Translations under genes and position numbers: made by a program
NCBI GenBank assembly: GCA_001799395.1
Contig: MGTJ01000122.1
Location: 1 to 41,335 of the forward strand
From: Desulfobacterales bacterium RIFOXYA12_FULL_46_15
Lineage (GTDB): Bacteria; Desulfobacterota; Desulfobacteria; Desulfobacterales; Desulfobacteraceae
DNA length: 41,335 bases
Direction of reading: 5' to 3'
The notes under the pieces: generated by a model
The model's input: the letters and a program-made list of their open reading frames with translations, nothing else
Database searches by the model: none
Told to the model about the DNA's origin: nothing
In this document: piece by piece, positions 25,273 to 33,432 of the stretch
Layout: every line of letters starts with the position of its first letter
Position numbering within the stretch: the first letter of the stretch is position 1

Positions 25273-26897
25273 AGACCATGGCCGGTGATATGGACCGCAA
25301 ACAATATCATCTTGCCCTTATCCGGGAAACCGCTGCTGAGCTTCACGGTGTGCGTCACCCAAAGGTTATCCTGGAATCCTTTCTCATGTCTGCCCAGGGC
25401 GGGATAGGCGCCCTGGGAGGATTTGCCGTACTTACGGACAGGACTAAGGACATCACCGATCTCATTGTCAGGGGTGAAGACAAGGTCAGTCATGACAATA
25501 TCCGGATTTTAGTCAAAGCTGCCTGTGATCCTGACCTTTCCCAGGCAAAACAATTTCCGTTTTTTTTATCACAAACAAAAATCAGGCAGCTTCCCCAGGG
25601 GTTTACGCTCATCCTGGCCTGTCCCATGGAAGACGGCAGACTCGCGTTTCTGGGGCTGGCCCCTGCCATGCACGGCCGGGACTATGATGATGAAGACTGT
25701 CAGCTTTTGATAAGCCTTTCCACTCTTTTCCAGATCAGTCTCAATGCAGCCCTCTTTTCGACCCGGGTAGAGCTTTTAAATGCCGAGCTTGAAAAACAAA
25801 ATACCGACCTTGACCGCCAGGTCTTTTATCTTAACGGACTCAGGGAATTGTCTATGGAAGCGGGAGAATCCGTTGATGTGGAAAAATTTTTATCTGCATT
25901 TCTGCCGACTCTCCTGGGACGGTTTTCCAGATCCAGGGGAATGGTGGTGCTTCACGACAGAACCACCAAAGACGTGTGGTTAAAGAGCATGGGCATTGAA
26001 CCGGAACCATCCATGACACCTCAAATAGTGAACCGGCTCTTGTTTCTTTGTCTTGCCGGGATTCAGGACAAGCATATAAAGCCTCTTCAGCCGGAACCCG
26101 TCCTTCAGATTGAACCGCTTTTTGACCTGGTTCCGGGTTTTACACCCCAAAATGTTTTTCTCTTTCTTGTAAAAGACGGGATGTATGGCGCCATCCTTCT
26201 CGGCCCCCCCCTGGAGGACCGCAGATTCTCAGACCAGGAAAAAGAACTCTTATCCGCCTTTGTGGCCCAATCCGTTCTTCATCTGAAAAATGCCGACTCC
26301 TTTGCAGCCATTGTCGCTTTAAACAAACATCTGGCTGATCGGAATCAGGCCTTGCAGGAAACCATTGATGAACTGACCCGGGCCGAACACCGCATCACTG
26401 TCCTTGAAATTGCTGCAAGACGCATTGCACAGATGGTAAACCGCAATGCAGAAAAGCTCATGCAGATCAGGCCCCTGGATTTTATCCTCCTGATCGGGAT
26501 CAGTATTGTTCTTGGCACGGTTTTTAACCTGCAAAACCCCAGGGGCATATCCTTTTTCCCCTTGCCAAAACCCGATGGGGTCAAATTCATCACTGCTTTA
26601 GAGGCAGACAAGATCTTATCAGAGAAAAATGCACTTTTGATAGATGCAAGGCCAAGGGAATTCTATGAACTCGGGCATATGAAAGGTGCTGTAAATGTCC
26701 CGCCGGCTCTTTTTGATGCCGTTTACACAGCAAACTTCAATACTGAAGACCCGGAGCGGCCCTTGGTGATTTATGGAAGAAATTTCAGCCGTCTTTTTGA
26801 TGAAACCGTGGCCAGAAAATTTCTATACCGGGATCACGAACAGGTGTATATCCTTACCGGGGATATTCATGATCTTTTTATTCCAGGAGGGCAATAA
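25269..26897 (+). CDS. GAF-GAF-coiled coil-TM-rhodanese fusion protein, rhodanese Cys missing
   Basis: The 542-residue protein has two GAF-like domains (about 15-165 and 185-345) and a coiled coil (about 350-395). One membrane helix follows (LDFILLIGISIVLGTVF, about 403-419), then a C-terminal rhodanese-like domain (about 438-540: LLIDARPREFYELGHMKGAVNVP). In catalytic rhodaneses the loop reads YC-x4-R/S; here it is VIYGRNFSR with Gly503 in the cysteine position, so sulfur transfer is not expected. By topology the GAF part is cytoplasmic and the rhodanese part periplasmic. The GTG at 25269 overlaps the previous stop; ATG at 25278 is the alternative. It is probably a transmembrane sensor or scaffold (inference). 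Confidence 0.85.
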   Translation: MKTMAGDMDRKQYHLALIRETAAELHGVRHPKVILESFLMSAQGGIGALGGFAVLTDRTKDITDLIVRGEDKVSHDNIRILVKAACDPDLSQAKQFPFFLSQTKIRQLPQGFTLILACPMEDGRLAFLGLAPAMHGRDYDDEDCQLLISLSTLFQISLNAALFSTRVELLNAELEKQNTDLDRQVFYLNGLRELSMEAGESVDVEKFLSAFLPTLLGRFSRSRGMVVLHDRTTKDVWLKSMGIEPEPSMTPQIVNRLLFLCLAGIQDKHIKPLQPEPVLQIEPLFDLVPGFTPQNVFLFLVKDGMYGAILLGPPLEDRRFSDQEKELLSAFVAQSVLHLKNADSFAAIVALNKHLADRNQALQETIDELTRAEHRITVLEIAARRIAQMVNRNAEKLMQIRPLDFILLIGISIVLGTVFNLQNPRGISFFPLPKPDGVKFITALEADKILSEKNALLIDARPREFYELGHMKGAVNVPPALFDAVYTANFNTEDPERPLVIYGRNFSRLFDETVARKFLYRDHEQVYILTGDIHDLFIPGGQ

Positions 26898-26899
26898 TC

Positions 26900-27382
26900 A
26901 TGTCAGGCCGGTTTTCCACCTGGATCAGGCATCCCTTTTCAGCCCTCATGGTCCGGTTTTATATCGGAGGGCTGTTTATCTATGCAAGCCTTAATAAAAT
27001 CAATTTTCCTGCCGAGTTTTCAGACAATATTGCTTCTTATCTCCTGGTCCCCCATTTCCTTGTCAACCCCATGGCTGTTTTCCTGCCGTGGATCGAACTT
27101 GTGAGCGGTGTCTGCCTTGTGGCAGGCATTCGCGTCAGAGCCTCTGCCGCAGTGATCTCAACCCTGCTTGGAACCTTTACCATTGCCTTGACGGTAGTGC
27201 TTTTAAAAAAGACCCCCATTGACTGCGGCTGCTTTCAGAATGTGGGTGATCCTGTCTCCCGGATTACCCTTTTCCGGGATCTTCTCTGGCTTGCCATGGG
27301 GGTGTATGTTTTCCGCTACGACAGCCTGATCCATCTGGACCGGCTCTTTATGATCAGGCCCGAGGATCTGGACAATCCTTAA
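26900..27382 (+). CDS. MauE/DoxX-family membrane protein
   Basis: The 160-residue integral membrane protein has about four helices (17-35, 52-75, 80-105, 122-142), with FYIGGLFIYASLNKI and PWIELVSGVCLVAG as in DoxX/MauE proteins. A Cys pair in the loop IDCGCFQ is typical of the MauE branch. MauE proteins supply reducing power or support disulfide handling in the periplasm. The preceding TlpA-like and rhodanese-like genes fit such a role. AGGAGG lies just upstream, and the start is 2 bp after the previous stop. It is the last gene of the 20611-27382 cassette. Confidence 0.88.
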   Translation: MSGRFSTWIRHPFSALMVRFYIGGLFIYASLNKINFPAEFSDNIASYLLVPHFLVNPMAVFLPWIELVSGVCLVAGIRVRASAAVISTLLGTFTIALTVVLLKKTPIDCGCFQNVGDPVSRITLFRDLLWLAMGVYVFRYDSLIHLDRLFMIRPEDLDNP

Positions 27383-27574
27383 GGTTATGCGCCTTTAAAT
27401 ATATGATCACACTGAACGCTTCAACGCTATTTGATAACTCTCCCAAACTTATCTGTGCGCCGATGTTAGCCATAAGACCGGTTCTCCGAATACTGATTCA
27501 AAATATTTCAAAATCCGAATTAGGTGATGCTTGCAATCCCCTGTTGTATGGTTTAATTTATGGCAGTTGTTCAT

Positions 27575-27627
27575 CGAAAGTCTTTTTTCTGTGATCTTTG
27601 AGCGGTTCACATGAATGGAGACTTTCG
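27575..27627. other. Inverted repeat upstream of the sigma-54 activator gene
   Basis: CGAAAGTCT (27575-27583) and AGACTTTCG (27619-27627) are exact complements separated by 35 bp, within the 282-bp gap between the MauE gene and the activator. The gap shows no convincing coding frame. The repeat could bind a dimeric regulator or form a long-loop hairpin near the activator start. Confidence 0.4.
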
Positions 27628-27664
27628 GTTATTCCCGTAAATGCCAAACCCTGGGAGTCTCCCC

Positions 27665-29401
27665 GTGCAGGATGTTCTGTCAAAGATGCAGGAAACAGCA
27701 GGTAAATATGCTGCAGTGATTTCCCAGGTCCTGGATGTGGATGTGGAAATAATAAATGCAAGCCTGGAAAGGATCGCCGGAACCGGCCGGTTAAAGGATA
27801 AGCTCAACCACAGCATAGAGAATCAGGGAGACTTATATAAAAAGGTTATCGAAACCGGAAAGAGACAGGTCATTGATAACCCGGGAGAGCATGCGTTTTG
27901 CAAAAACTGTCCCCAAAGACTGTGCTGCGAAGAAACATTTGATATGGGTGCGCCCATCAGGCTGAAGGAACAGGTGGTGGGTGTCATCGGGCTGATTTGC
28001 TTTACTGAAGAGCAAAAATTCCATATTCAGGAACATTTTGATATCTATACCCGGTTTCTTGATCAGATCGCAGAGTTGATTGCATCAAAAACCCTTGAAA
28101 TAGAAGAAATGGAAAGAAACCATGCGGTTATTGAGCTGCTGAATGAGATCATAGACAATGTGGAAGAAGGAATTATCGTTCTTGACAGAAAACAAAAAAT
28201 ATTAAAGATCAATTCCATTGGCAGAGCTGTGCTGGGTCTTGAGAACGAAACCGGCAGCTTTAGTGTTAAGATTATTCCTTCCGGGAATGACATCCCTACG
28301 TTTAGCGAATATAAGGTTATTGTCAATGGAATTTTAAGAGAAGTGATCGGCAGGATGTTTGAGATAAACAACCCGGACTATAACCGGATTTTTATGTTCA
28401 AGGATGCCGAATTGGCAAAAGTACAGGCCCTTGCCCTGGCTGCGACAAAGGAACGGTTCGGTCTTGACAGCATATCGGGTGAGTCTGAGGCAATCCGGGA
28501 GCTTAAGGAAAGAGTAAAAAAAATTGCTTCTTCCAATTCAACGGTATTGATTACCGGAGAGAGCGGAACCGGCAAAGAGCTGTTTGCCAGAGCCCTCCAT
28601 GAAGAAGGAGACCGTATGGATGGCTCCTTTGTTGCCGTCAACTGCGGTGCGATACCTGAAGGTTTATTGGAAAGCGAACTTTTCGGATATGTAAAGGGTG
28701 CTTTTACGGGTGCGGATCCTAAAGGGAAAATAGGCCTGTTTGAGCAGGCCGACAGGGGTACGCTTTTCCTGGATGAAATCGGTGACATGCCCATATATCT
28801 GCAGACCAAGCTTTTAAGAGCATTGGAGCAAAAAATAATCAGCAGGCTTGGTTCAAATACAACAGTCAAGGTAGATGTCCGGGTAATTGCGGCTACGAAT
28901 CAGGATCTGGAAGAAATGGTGGCAGAACGGGCTTTCAGAGAGGATCTATTCTATCGTTTAAATGTCATTCCGCTCAAGATTCCCCCTCTAAGAAGCAGAA
29001 AAGAGGATATCCATCTTCTGGCAAGCGGATTTATTCACCGCTTCGCAGGCTTGTTCGGAAAAAGAGTTGCCGGCATCAGCCAGGGTTTTTGGGACCTGAT
29101 TGAAAGATATGCCTGGCCCGGTAATGTGCGGGAGCTTCAGAACACAATCGAATATGTCATCAATATGATGGAGGACCAGGCTGTTCTTACGGCCGGGCTG
29201 CTCCCGGAAAAGATGAAAATTAGTCTGGCAAACTGCGAGAAGCCGGATTTGTCAAGCCTTGAACAGATGGAAGAAAAACTGCTTCTCAAAGCATTTGAAT
29301 TGTATGGCAGTGACGGACCGGCAAAGAGACTGATAGCTGAAAAGATGGGAATCGGTATTGCAACGCTGTACCGTAAGCTGAAGAAATACGATATTGGATA
29401 G
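27665..29401 (+). CDS. Sigma-54-dependent transcriptional activator (YgeV/RocR-like)
   Basis: The 578-residue protein has an N-terminal GAF-like sensor (about 10-150) with a Cys cluster FCKNCPQRLCC (about 78-88), a PAS-like segment (about 165-250), and a sigma-54 AAA+ domain (about 275-500). The AAA+ domain has Walker A GESGTGKE, the sigma-54 contact loop GAFTGA and Walker B LFLDEIGD. A Fis-type HTH lies at the end (RLIAEKMGIGIATLYRKLKKY). GTG at 27665 has GGGAG 7 nt upstream; ATG at 27641 is in frame but lacks a ribosome site. It lies directly upstream of dpaL and the YgeY-type hydrolase, as ygeV does in E. coli, and should activate the -24/-12 promoter at 29598. Confidence 0.9.
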   Translation: MQDVLSKMQETAGKYAAVISQVLDVDVEIINASLERIAGTGRLKDKLNHSIENQGDLYKKVIETGKRQVIDNPGEHAFCKNCPQRLCCEETFDMGAPIRLKEQVVGVIGLICFTEEQKFHIQEHFDIYTRFLDQIAELIASKTLEIEEMERNHAVIELLNEIIDNVEEGIIVLDRKQKILKINSIGRAVLGLENETGSFSVKIIPSGNDIPTFSEYKVIVNGILREVIGRMFEINNPDYNRIFMFKDAELAKVQALALAATKERFGLDSISGESEAIRELKERVKKIASSNSTVLITGESGTGKELFARALHEEGDRMDGSFVAVNCGAIPEGLLESELFGYVKGAFTGADPKGKIGLFEQADRGTLFLDEIGDMPIYLQTKLLRALEQKIISRLGSNTTVKVDVRVIAATNQDLEEMVAERAFREDLFYRLNVIPLKIPPLRSRKEDIHLLASGFIHRFAGLFGKRVAGISQGFWDLIERYAWPGNVRELQNTIEYVINMMEDQAVLTAGLLPEKMKISLANCEKPDLSSLEQMEEKLLLKAFELYGSDGPAKRLIAEKMGIGIATLYRKLKKYDIG

Positions 29402-29410
29402 AACTCGTTG

Positions 29411-29442
29411 TTATCAAAATGATAATTTTCTCATTTTGATAA
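29411..29442. promoter_or_regulatory. Upstream activator dyads 1-2 (likely enhancer)
   Basis: TTATCAAAATGA (29411-29422) and TCATTTTGATAA (29431-29442) are perfect complements 8 bp apart. The left arm extends to the near-palindrome TTATCAAAATGATAA. The site lies about 200 bp upstream of the predicted sigma-54 start, a usual enhancer distance. Confidence 0.6.
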
Positions 29443-29504
29443 TCAATTGGAATAACGCTTCATAGAGGCCAGGTGTGTTAAAATACTGGTCTGTCATCAA
29501 ACAG

Positions 29505-29527
29505 GCGATTATCTAAATGATAATCGC
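29505..29527. promoter_or_regulatory. Upstream activator dyad 3 (or terminator stem)
   Basis: GCGATTATC-TAAAT-GATAATCGC is a perfect 9-bp inverted repeat sharing the ATTATC/GATAAT core with the dyads at 29411-29442. It lies about 110 bp upstream of the predicted start site. TTTATT follows, so a weak terminator of the activator gene is also possible. The shared core favours activator binding. Confidence 0.55.
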
Positions 29528-29597
29528 TTTATTCTATCTGTGGTTGATATGAGAAAAAACTTAAGAAAAATAAGCAGTTATCCAGGAAAAAAGGGAT

Positions 29598-29615
29598 TTG
29601 GCATAAAATGTGCTG
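29598..29615 (+). promoter_or_regulatory. Sigma-54 (-24/-12) promoter of dpaL operon
   Basis: TTGGCATAAAATGTGCTG places GG (29600-29601) and GC (29612-29613) exactly 10 bp apart, as required for sigma-54. Transcription would start near 29625, about 35 nt before the ATG at 29661. The upstream gene encodes a sigma-54 activator. Confidence 0.75.
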
Positions 29616-29660
29616 ATAAAATGCTCTATATGTTGCACAAAAAACATAATGGAGGCTGTA

Positions 29661-30884
29661 ATGATTGAATATTTGAATGAGATAACAAAAATAAAAGCAT
29701 TAGCCGGTTCGCCCGGGAAAAAAGCCGGGGCAGGAATGACGGGTTTGCAGCATGCTGAGCTTGCCGTACGGTTCCATACGACCATGCCGGGCTACCGGGT
29801 TACGCCCCTGGCAAAACTTGACCAACTGGCGAAATCCTTTGGCATAGCAGGGATTTATGTCAAGGATGAATCCTGCCGCTTCGGGCTCAATGCGTTTAAG
29901 GTTTTAGGCGGGGCCTTTGCCATAGCAAGCCTGCTCGCTGAAAAGCTTGGCATGGATATAAGCCGGGTGAGCTTTGACATGCTCCGGTCCGGTGAAGTAA
30001 GAAGCCGGCTTGGCGATGCGGTTTTTGTAACGGCTACGGACGGGAACCACGGCAGGGGAGTTGCCTGGACTGCGGAAAAGCTCGGCTTTAGGTCCGTTGT
30101 ATATCTTCCGAAGGGTGCTGCTGCAGCCAGGGTCGATGCCATCCGTGAAGCCGGCGCCGAAGTTATCGTGACGGATTTGAACTATGATGACGCAGTAAGG
30201 CTGGCAGCAAGGATGGCTGAGGAAAAGGGCTGGTGGCTGGTTCAGGATACGGCTTTTGAAGGGTATGAAAAAGTTCCGGCATGGATCATGCAGGGATACA
30301 CTACCATGGCAGCCGAAGCAGTTGAGCAGCTCCGGCTGTATGGGGAACAAAGGCCGACCCATGTTTTTCTGCAGGCAGGAGTCGGATCTATGGCAGGAGC
30401 TGTACTGGGTTATCTTGTAAACCGGTATGGGGCAGATTACCCTGCGACGATTATTGTCGAGCCTGAGAATGCGGCATGTATCTATAAATCGGCAGGATCG
30501 GAGGACAAAAAGCTCTGCAAAGCCGAAGGCAGCCTGGAAACCATTATGGCAGGGCTGGCCTGCGGAGAACCGTGTCCCATTGCCTGGGAAATATTAAGGG
30601 ACTATTCGGATTATTACTGTACGTGTCCGGATTATGTAGCAGCCAAAGGCATGAGGATTCTCGCCAATCCTTTGGGGAATGATCCAAAGGTTGTTTCCGG
30701 GGAATCAGGGGCAGTGGGAGCCGGACTTTTGGCAATACTGATGCAGAACCGGGAGCTTGCTGCCATGAGAGACTCTTTCGGACTTGATGAAAAGTCGGTG
30801 GTGCTGCTTTTCAGCACGGAAGGCAATACTGATCCGGGAAACTATAGGGATGTTGTATGGGATGGAAAATATCCATCTGTATAA
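29661..30884 (+). CDS. dpaL: Diaminopropionate ammonia-lyase
   Basis: The 407-residue fold-type II PLP enzyme of the DpaL/YgeX family has its PLP lysine Lys80 in ESCRFGLNAFKVLGGAFA, then TATDGNHGRGVAW, the phosphate loop QAGVGSMAGA and the C-terminal GEPCPIAWEIL and SGESGAVGAG. It converts 2,3-diaminopropionate to pyruvate and two ammonia in the cytoplasm. The ATG at 29661 is preceded by GGAGG at 29651-29655; upstream in-frame starts lie inside the promoter. It is 24 bp before the YgeY-type hydrolase and downstream of a sigma-54 activator, the same neighbours as in the E. coli yge cluster but without ygeW. Confidence 0.94.
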   Translation: MIEYLNEITKIKALAGSPGKKAGAGMTGLQHAELAVRFHTTMPGYRVTPLAKLDQLAKSFGIAGIYVKDESCRFGLNAFKVLGGAFAIASLLAEKLGMDISRVSFDMLRSGEVRSRLGDAVFVTATDGNHGRGVAWTAEKLGFRSVVYLPKGAAAARVDAIREAGAEVIVTDLNYDDAVRLAARMAEEKGWWLVQDTAFEGYEKVPAWIMQGYTTMAAEAVEQLRLYGEQRPTHVFLQAGVGSMAGAVLGYLVNRYGADYPATIIVEPENAACIYKSAGSEDKKLCKAEGSLETIMAGLACGEPCPIAWEILRDYSDYYCTCPDYVAAKGMRILANPLGNDPKVVSGESGAVGAGLLAILMQNRELAAMRDSFGLDEKSVVLLFSTEGNTDPGNYRDVVWDGKYPSV

Positions 30885-30908
30885 TCCATTTTTTTTAGAG
30901 GCATTTTT

Positions 30909-32093
30909 ATGAAAGAACGAATACAAGAGATGTTAAAAGAGGTTGAAGCGGATATGATAAGCTTTGCCCGGGAACTTACGCGTATAAAGAGTTATACCGG
31001 CCAGGAAAAGGACATCGTGATGCACATAAGAAAAAAGATGCTGGCTTTGGGTTATGATGATGTCATCGTCGATGGAATGGGGAACGTCATCGGGATAATA
31101 GGAAACGGCCCGACCCGGATTCTGTACGATTCCCACGTGGATACAGTAGCTGTCAGGGATGAGCAGGAATGGACCGTGAAGCCCTTTGGCGGAGAACTCA
31201 TTGACGGCAATTTGTATGGACGGGGTGCAGTAGATATGAAAAGTGCTGTTGCAGCATCGGTTTATGCCGGATATGCCATGAAAAAACTGAAATTTCATGA
31301 GGGAAAGACCATCTATATCTCCACCTCGGTAATGGAAGAGGATTTTGATGGAGAATCCATCTTTTATGAATGCACCGAAGGCGGGCTGAACCCGGATTTC
31401 ACTGTTATTTGCGAACCGACCCAGTGTAAGCTGGCAGTAGGGCAGCGGGGCAGAGCGCTCATACGGATCAAAATGAGCGGAATTCCGGCTCACGGCGGGG
31501 CTCCGGAGAAGGGTGACAATCCTGTATACAAGACACCTGAAATCATAAGGCGGATAGAAGCATTGGGAAATAAATTCATGGCAATGGAAGGTGAAAAAGG
31601 CTCCCTGGCACTAACCTGTATCGAGGTTGAAGCTGCTTCAAAGAATGCCATACCATCCAAATGCAGCATCTATGTTGACCGCCGTCTTGTGAAGGGTGAA
31701 GATGAAACGGCAATGGAAAAGGAGATGAATGCTTTGCTTGCCGGAACTGACGCTGCATGGGAAGTGTACAAAGTAACCCAAAAAAGCTGGACAGGGAGGG
31801 ATATTACCTTGCATTCCTTTATGCCGGCATGGGAAATCGATAAAGAACATCTGCTTACAAAAGCAGCAATCAAGGCTTTCAGTGAACTGAACGGAGCCGC
31901 TCCTGAGCTGTGCAAATGGGATTTTTCAACTAATGGGGTTGCCAGTATGACAAGGCTTGGCATACCCACGATCGGTTTCGGACCAGGGGACCCCAAACAG
32001 GCTCACTGTGTTGATGAGCATTGCCCGGTTGAGGAGATTAAAAAAGCTTTTGAATTTTATATAGGTCTGGCAGCGCGGGTTTCGGCCCCTTGA
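30909..32093 (+). CDS. ygeY: YgeY-type M20 family metallohydrolase
   Basis: The 394-residue M20 peptidase/deacylase has metal-ligand segments YDSHVDTV (His76), GRGAVDMK (Asp109), the catalytic/metal Glu pair in VMEEDFDGE (Glu143-Glu144), PTQCKLAVGQRGR, a lid domain (about 180-295), and a final HCVDEHCP. It matches the YgeY group that travels with YgeX and with selenium-dependent purine/hydantoin-type catabolism genes. It presumably releases diaminopropionate or a related amino acid from an N-acyl or carbamoyl precursor (inference). It is co-transcribed with dpaL. Confidence 0.9.
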   Translation: MKERIQEMLKEVEADMISFARELTRIKSYTGQEKDIVMHIRKKMLALGYDDVIVDGMGNVIGIIGNGPTRILYDSHVDTVAVRDEQEWTVKPFGGELIDGNLYGRGAVDMKSAVAASVYAGYAMKKLKFHEGKTIYISTSVMEEDFDGESIFYECTEGGLNPDFTVICEPTQCKLAVGQRGRALIRIKMSGIPAHGGAPEKGDNPVYKTPEIIRRIEALGNKFMAMEGEKGSLALTCIEVEAASKNAIPSKCSIYVDRRLVKGEDETAMEKEMNALLAGTDAAWEVYKVTQKSWTGRDITLHSFMPAWEIDKEHLLTKAAIKAFSELNGAAPELCKWDFSTNGVASMTRLGIPTIGFGPGDPKQAHCVDEHCPVEEIKKAFEFYIGLAARVSAP

Positions 32094-32184
32094 CTTTTCA
32101 ACTATGAAAATCCGGATAATTGACACTTGACTTTAAGTTATGTCGAAGCTAAAGTTTGATATTACTTAAAGCCGAGGAGCGAAT

Positions 32185-33363
32185 ATGTGGATAGAACGTT
32201 TGATAAAAAAAAGAATCCTTCAAATGACGGCTTCCCGGCCGGCCTTGCTGCTAACCGGGGCTAGACAGACCGGAAAAACATCCCTGCTGCAGCGTGTGTT
32301 CCCTGATGTGGAATACATAACATTTGATCATTTAAGACAGGTAGAAGCGGTTAAAGGTTCTCCGGAACATTTTCTGGGCCAGTTTGAGAATCAGGTTATT
32401 CTGGATGAAATTCAATACGTGCCCGAAGTGTTCCGGGAACTGAAGATTGTGATAGATAAAGACAGAGACAATTACGGCAAGTGGATGATGACCGGCAGTC
32501 AGCAGTTTGGGCTTATGCAGAATGTCAGCGAAAGCCTTGCCGGACGGATCGGGATCTGCCACCTTGAAACGCTGAGTGCTGCCGAACTGCGGAATGAGAA
32601 CATCAGCAATGTGGCGGATTTTTTATGGAAAGGCGGCTATCCCGAGTTGTGGTCAAATCCTTTGCTTGAGATATCGGATTTTTTTGAAAGCTATCTTCGA
32701 ACTTATATTGAAAGAGATCTCAAAACGATTATCGATGTCAAAAATTTAAGCGATTTCAGACGGTTTATCCATGTTGTTGCTGCCAGGTGCGGACAGTTAC
32801 TGAATTATAAAAGTCTGTCTTCGGATGTGGGCGTTTCGGACGTTACAATCGGAAAGTGGATCCATGCACTGGAAATCAGCGGCTTGATCTATCTGTTGAC
32901 ACCGTATTTTGCAAATGTAGGGAAACGATTGATAAAATCTCCTAAAATCTATTTTGCCGATCACGGTCTTCTTTGTTATTTGCTGGGAATCGAAAACAGC
33001 AGTGACTGGCATGCCCACCCACAAAAAGGCAGTTTATGGGAAAATCTGGTTATGATGGAACTGATGAAGAATCATCACCTGGTCCCGGGTAACAATCTGT
33101 TCTTTTACAGAGACCAGAATGGCGTTGAAATTGATTTTATTATAGAAAACAAAGGTATGCTTTATTTTATTGAAGCAAAAGCCGGTGAGCGCATAGATCC
33201 TAGAAAACTTCATTTTGAAAAAGTCGCTGCTTTATTTAAAAATAAATTCAGTATTCAGAATCTGCTGGCCCAGAATATGAAAGAAACACGGATAATCAGA
33301 CAAGAAAAGTATAAATCTTATAATCCGGTGTATTCAACAATAGATTTATTTGAACAAACTTGA
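32185..33363 (+). CDS. AAA_14/DUF4143 ATPase
   Basis: The 392-residue protein has an N-terminal P-loop (LLTGARQTGKTSLLQ, about 22-36), Walker B QVILDEIQYVPE (about 69-80) and sensor WMMTGSQQF. The C-terminal DUF4143 region (about 180-370) contains GVEIDFIIENKGMLYFIEAK, which resembles the restriction-endonuclease-like core (D, then E-x-K). Such proteins are widespread, often stand alone and have poorly known roles; toxin-antitoxin or transposition-related functions have been suggested. A GAGGAG ribosome site precedes the ATG. It is not clearly linked to the ygeY operon (91-bp gap) and converges on the efflux operon. Confidence 0.88.
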   Translation: MWIERLIKKRILQMTASRPALLLTGARQTGKTSLLQRVFPDVEYITFDHLRQVEAVKGSPEHFLGQFENQVILDEIQYVPEVFRELKIVIDKDRDNYGKWMMTGSQQFGLMQNVSESLAGRIGICHLETLSAAELRNENISNVADFLWKGGYPELWSNPLLEISDFFESYLRTYIERDLKTIIDVKNLSDFRRFIHVVAARCGQLLNYKSLSSDVGVSDVTIGKWIHALEISGLIYLLTPYFANVGKRLIKSPKIYFADHGLLCYLLGIENSSDWHAHPQKGSLWENLVMMELMKNHHLVPGNNLFFYRDQNGVEIDFIIENKGMLYFIEAKAGERIDPRKLHFEKVAALFKNKFSIQNLLAQNMKETRIIRQEKYKSYNPVYSTIDLFEQT

Positions 33364-33432
33364 TTTTTTCTTGTCAGGTTAATCTATAGTCTGTTTAACT
33401 GCAGCAATCCTCTTGAAATACCGGCCCAATCA

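Noticed and set aside
27403-27594. Open frame of 63 codons between the MauE gene and the sigma-54 activator
   Set aside because: No ribosome site, no recognisable protein pattern, and it overlaps the inverted repeat at 27575. It is more likely regulatory DNA.
32185-33363. Part of the ygeX/ygeY operon or a transposase
   Set aside because: There is a 91-bp gap with its own promoter-like sequences, no terminal inverted repeats and no transposase catalytic pattern; it is a stand-alone DUF4143 ATPase.
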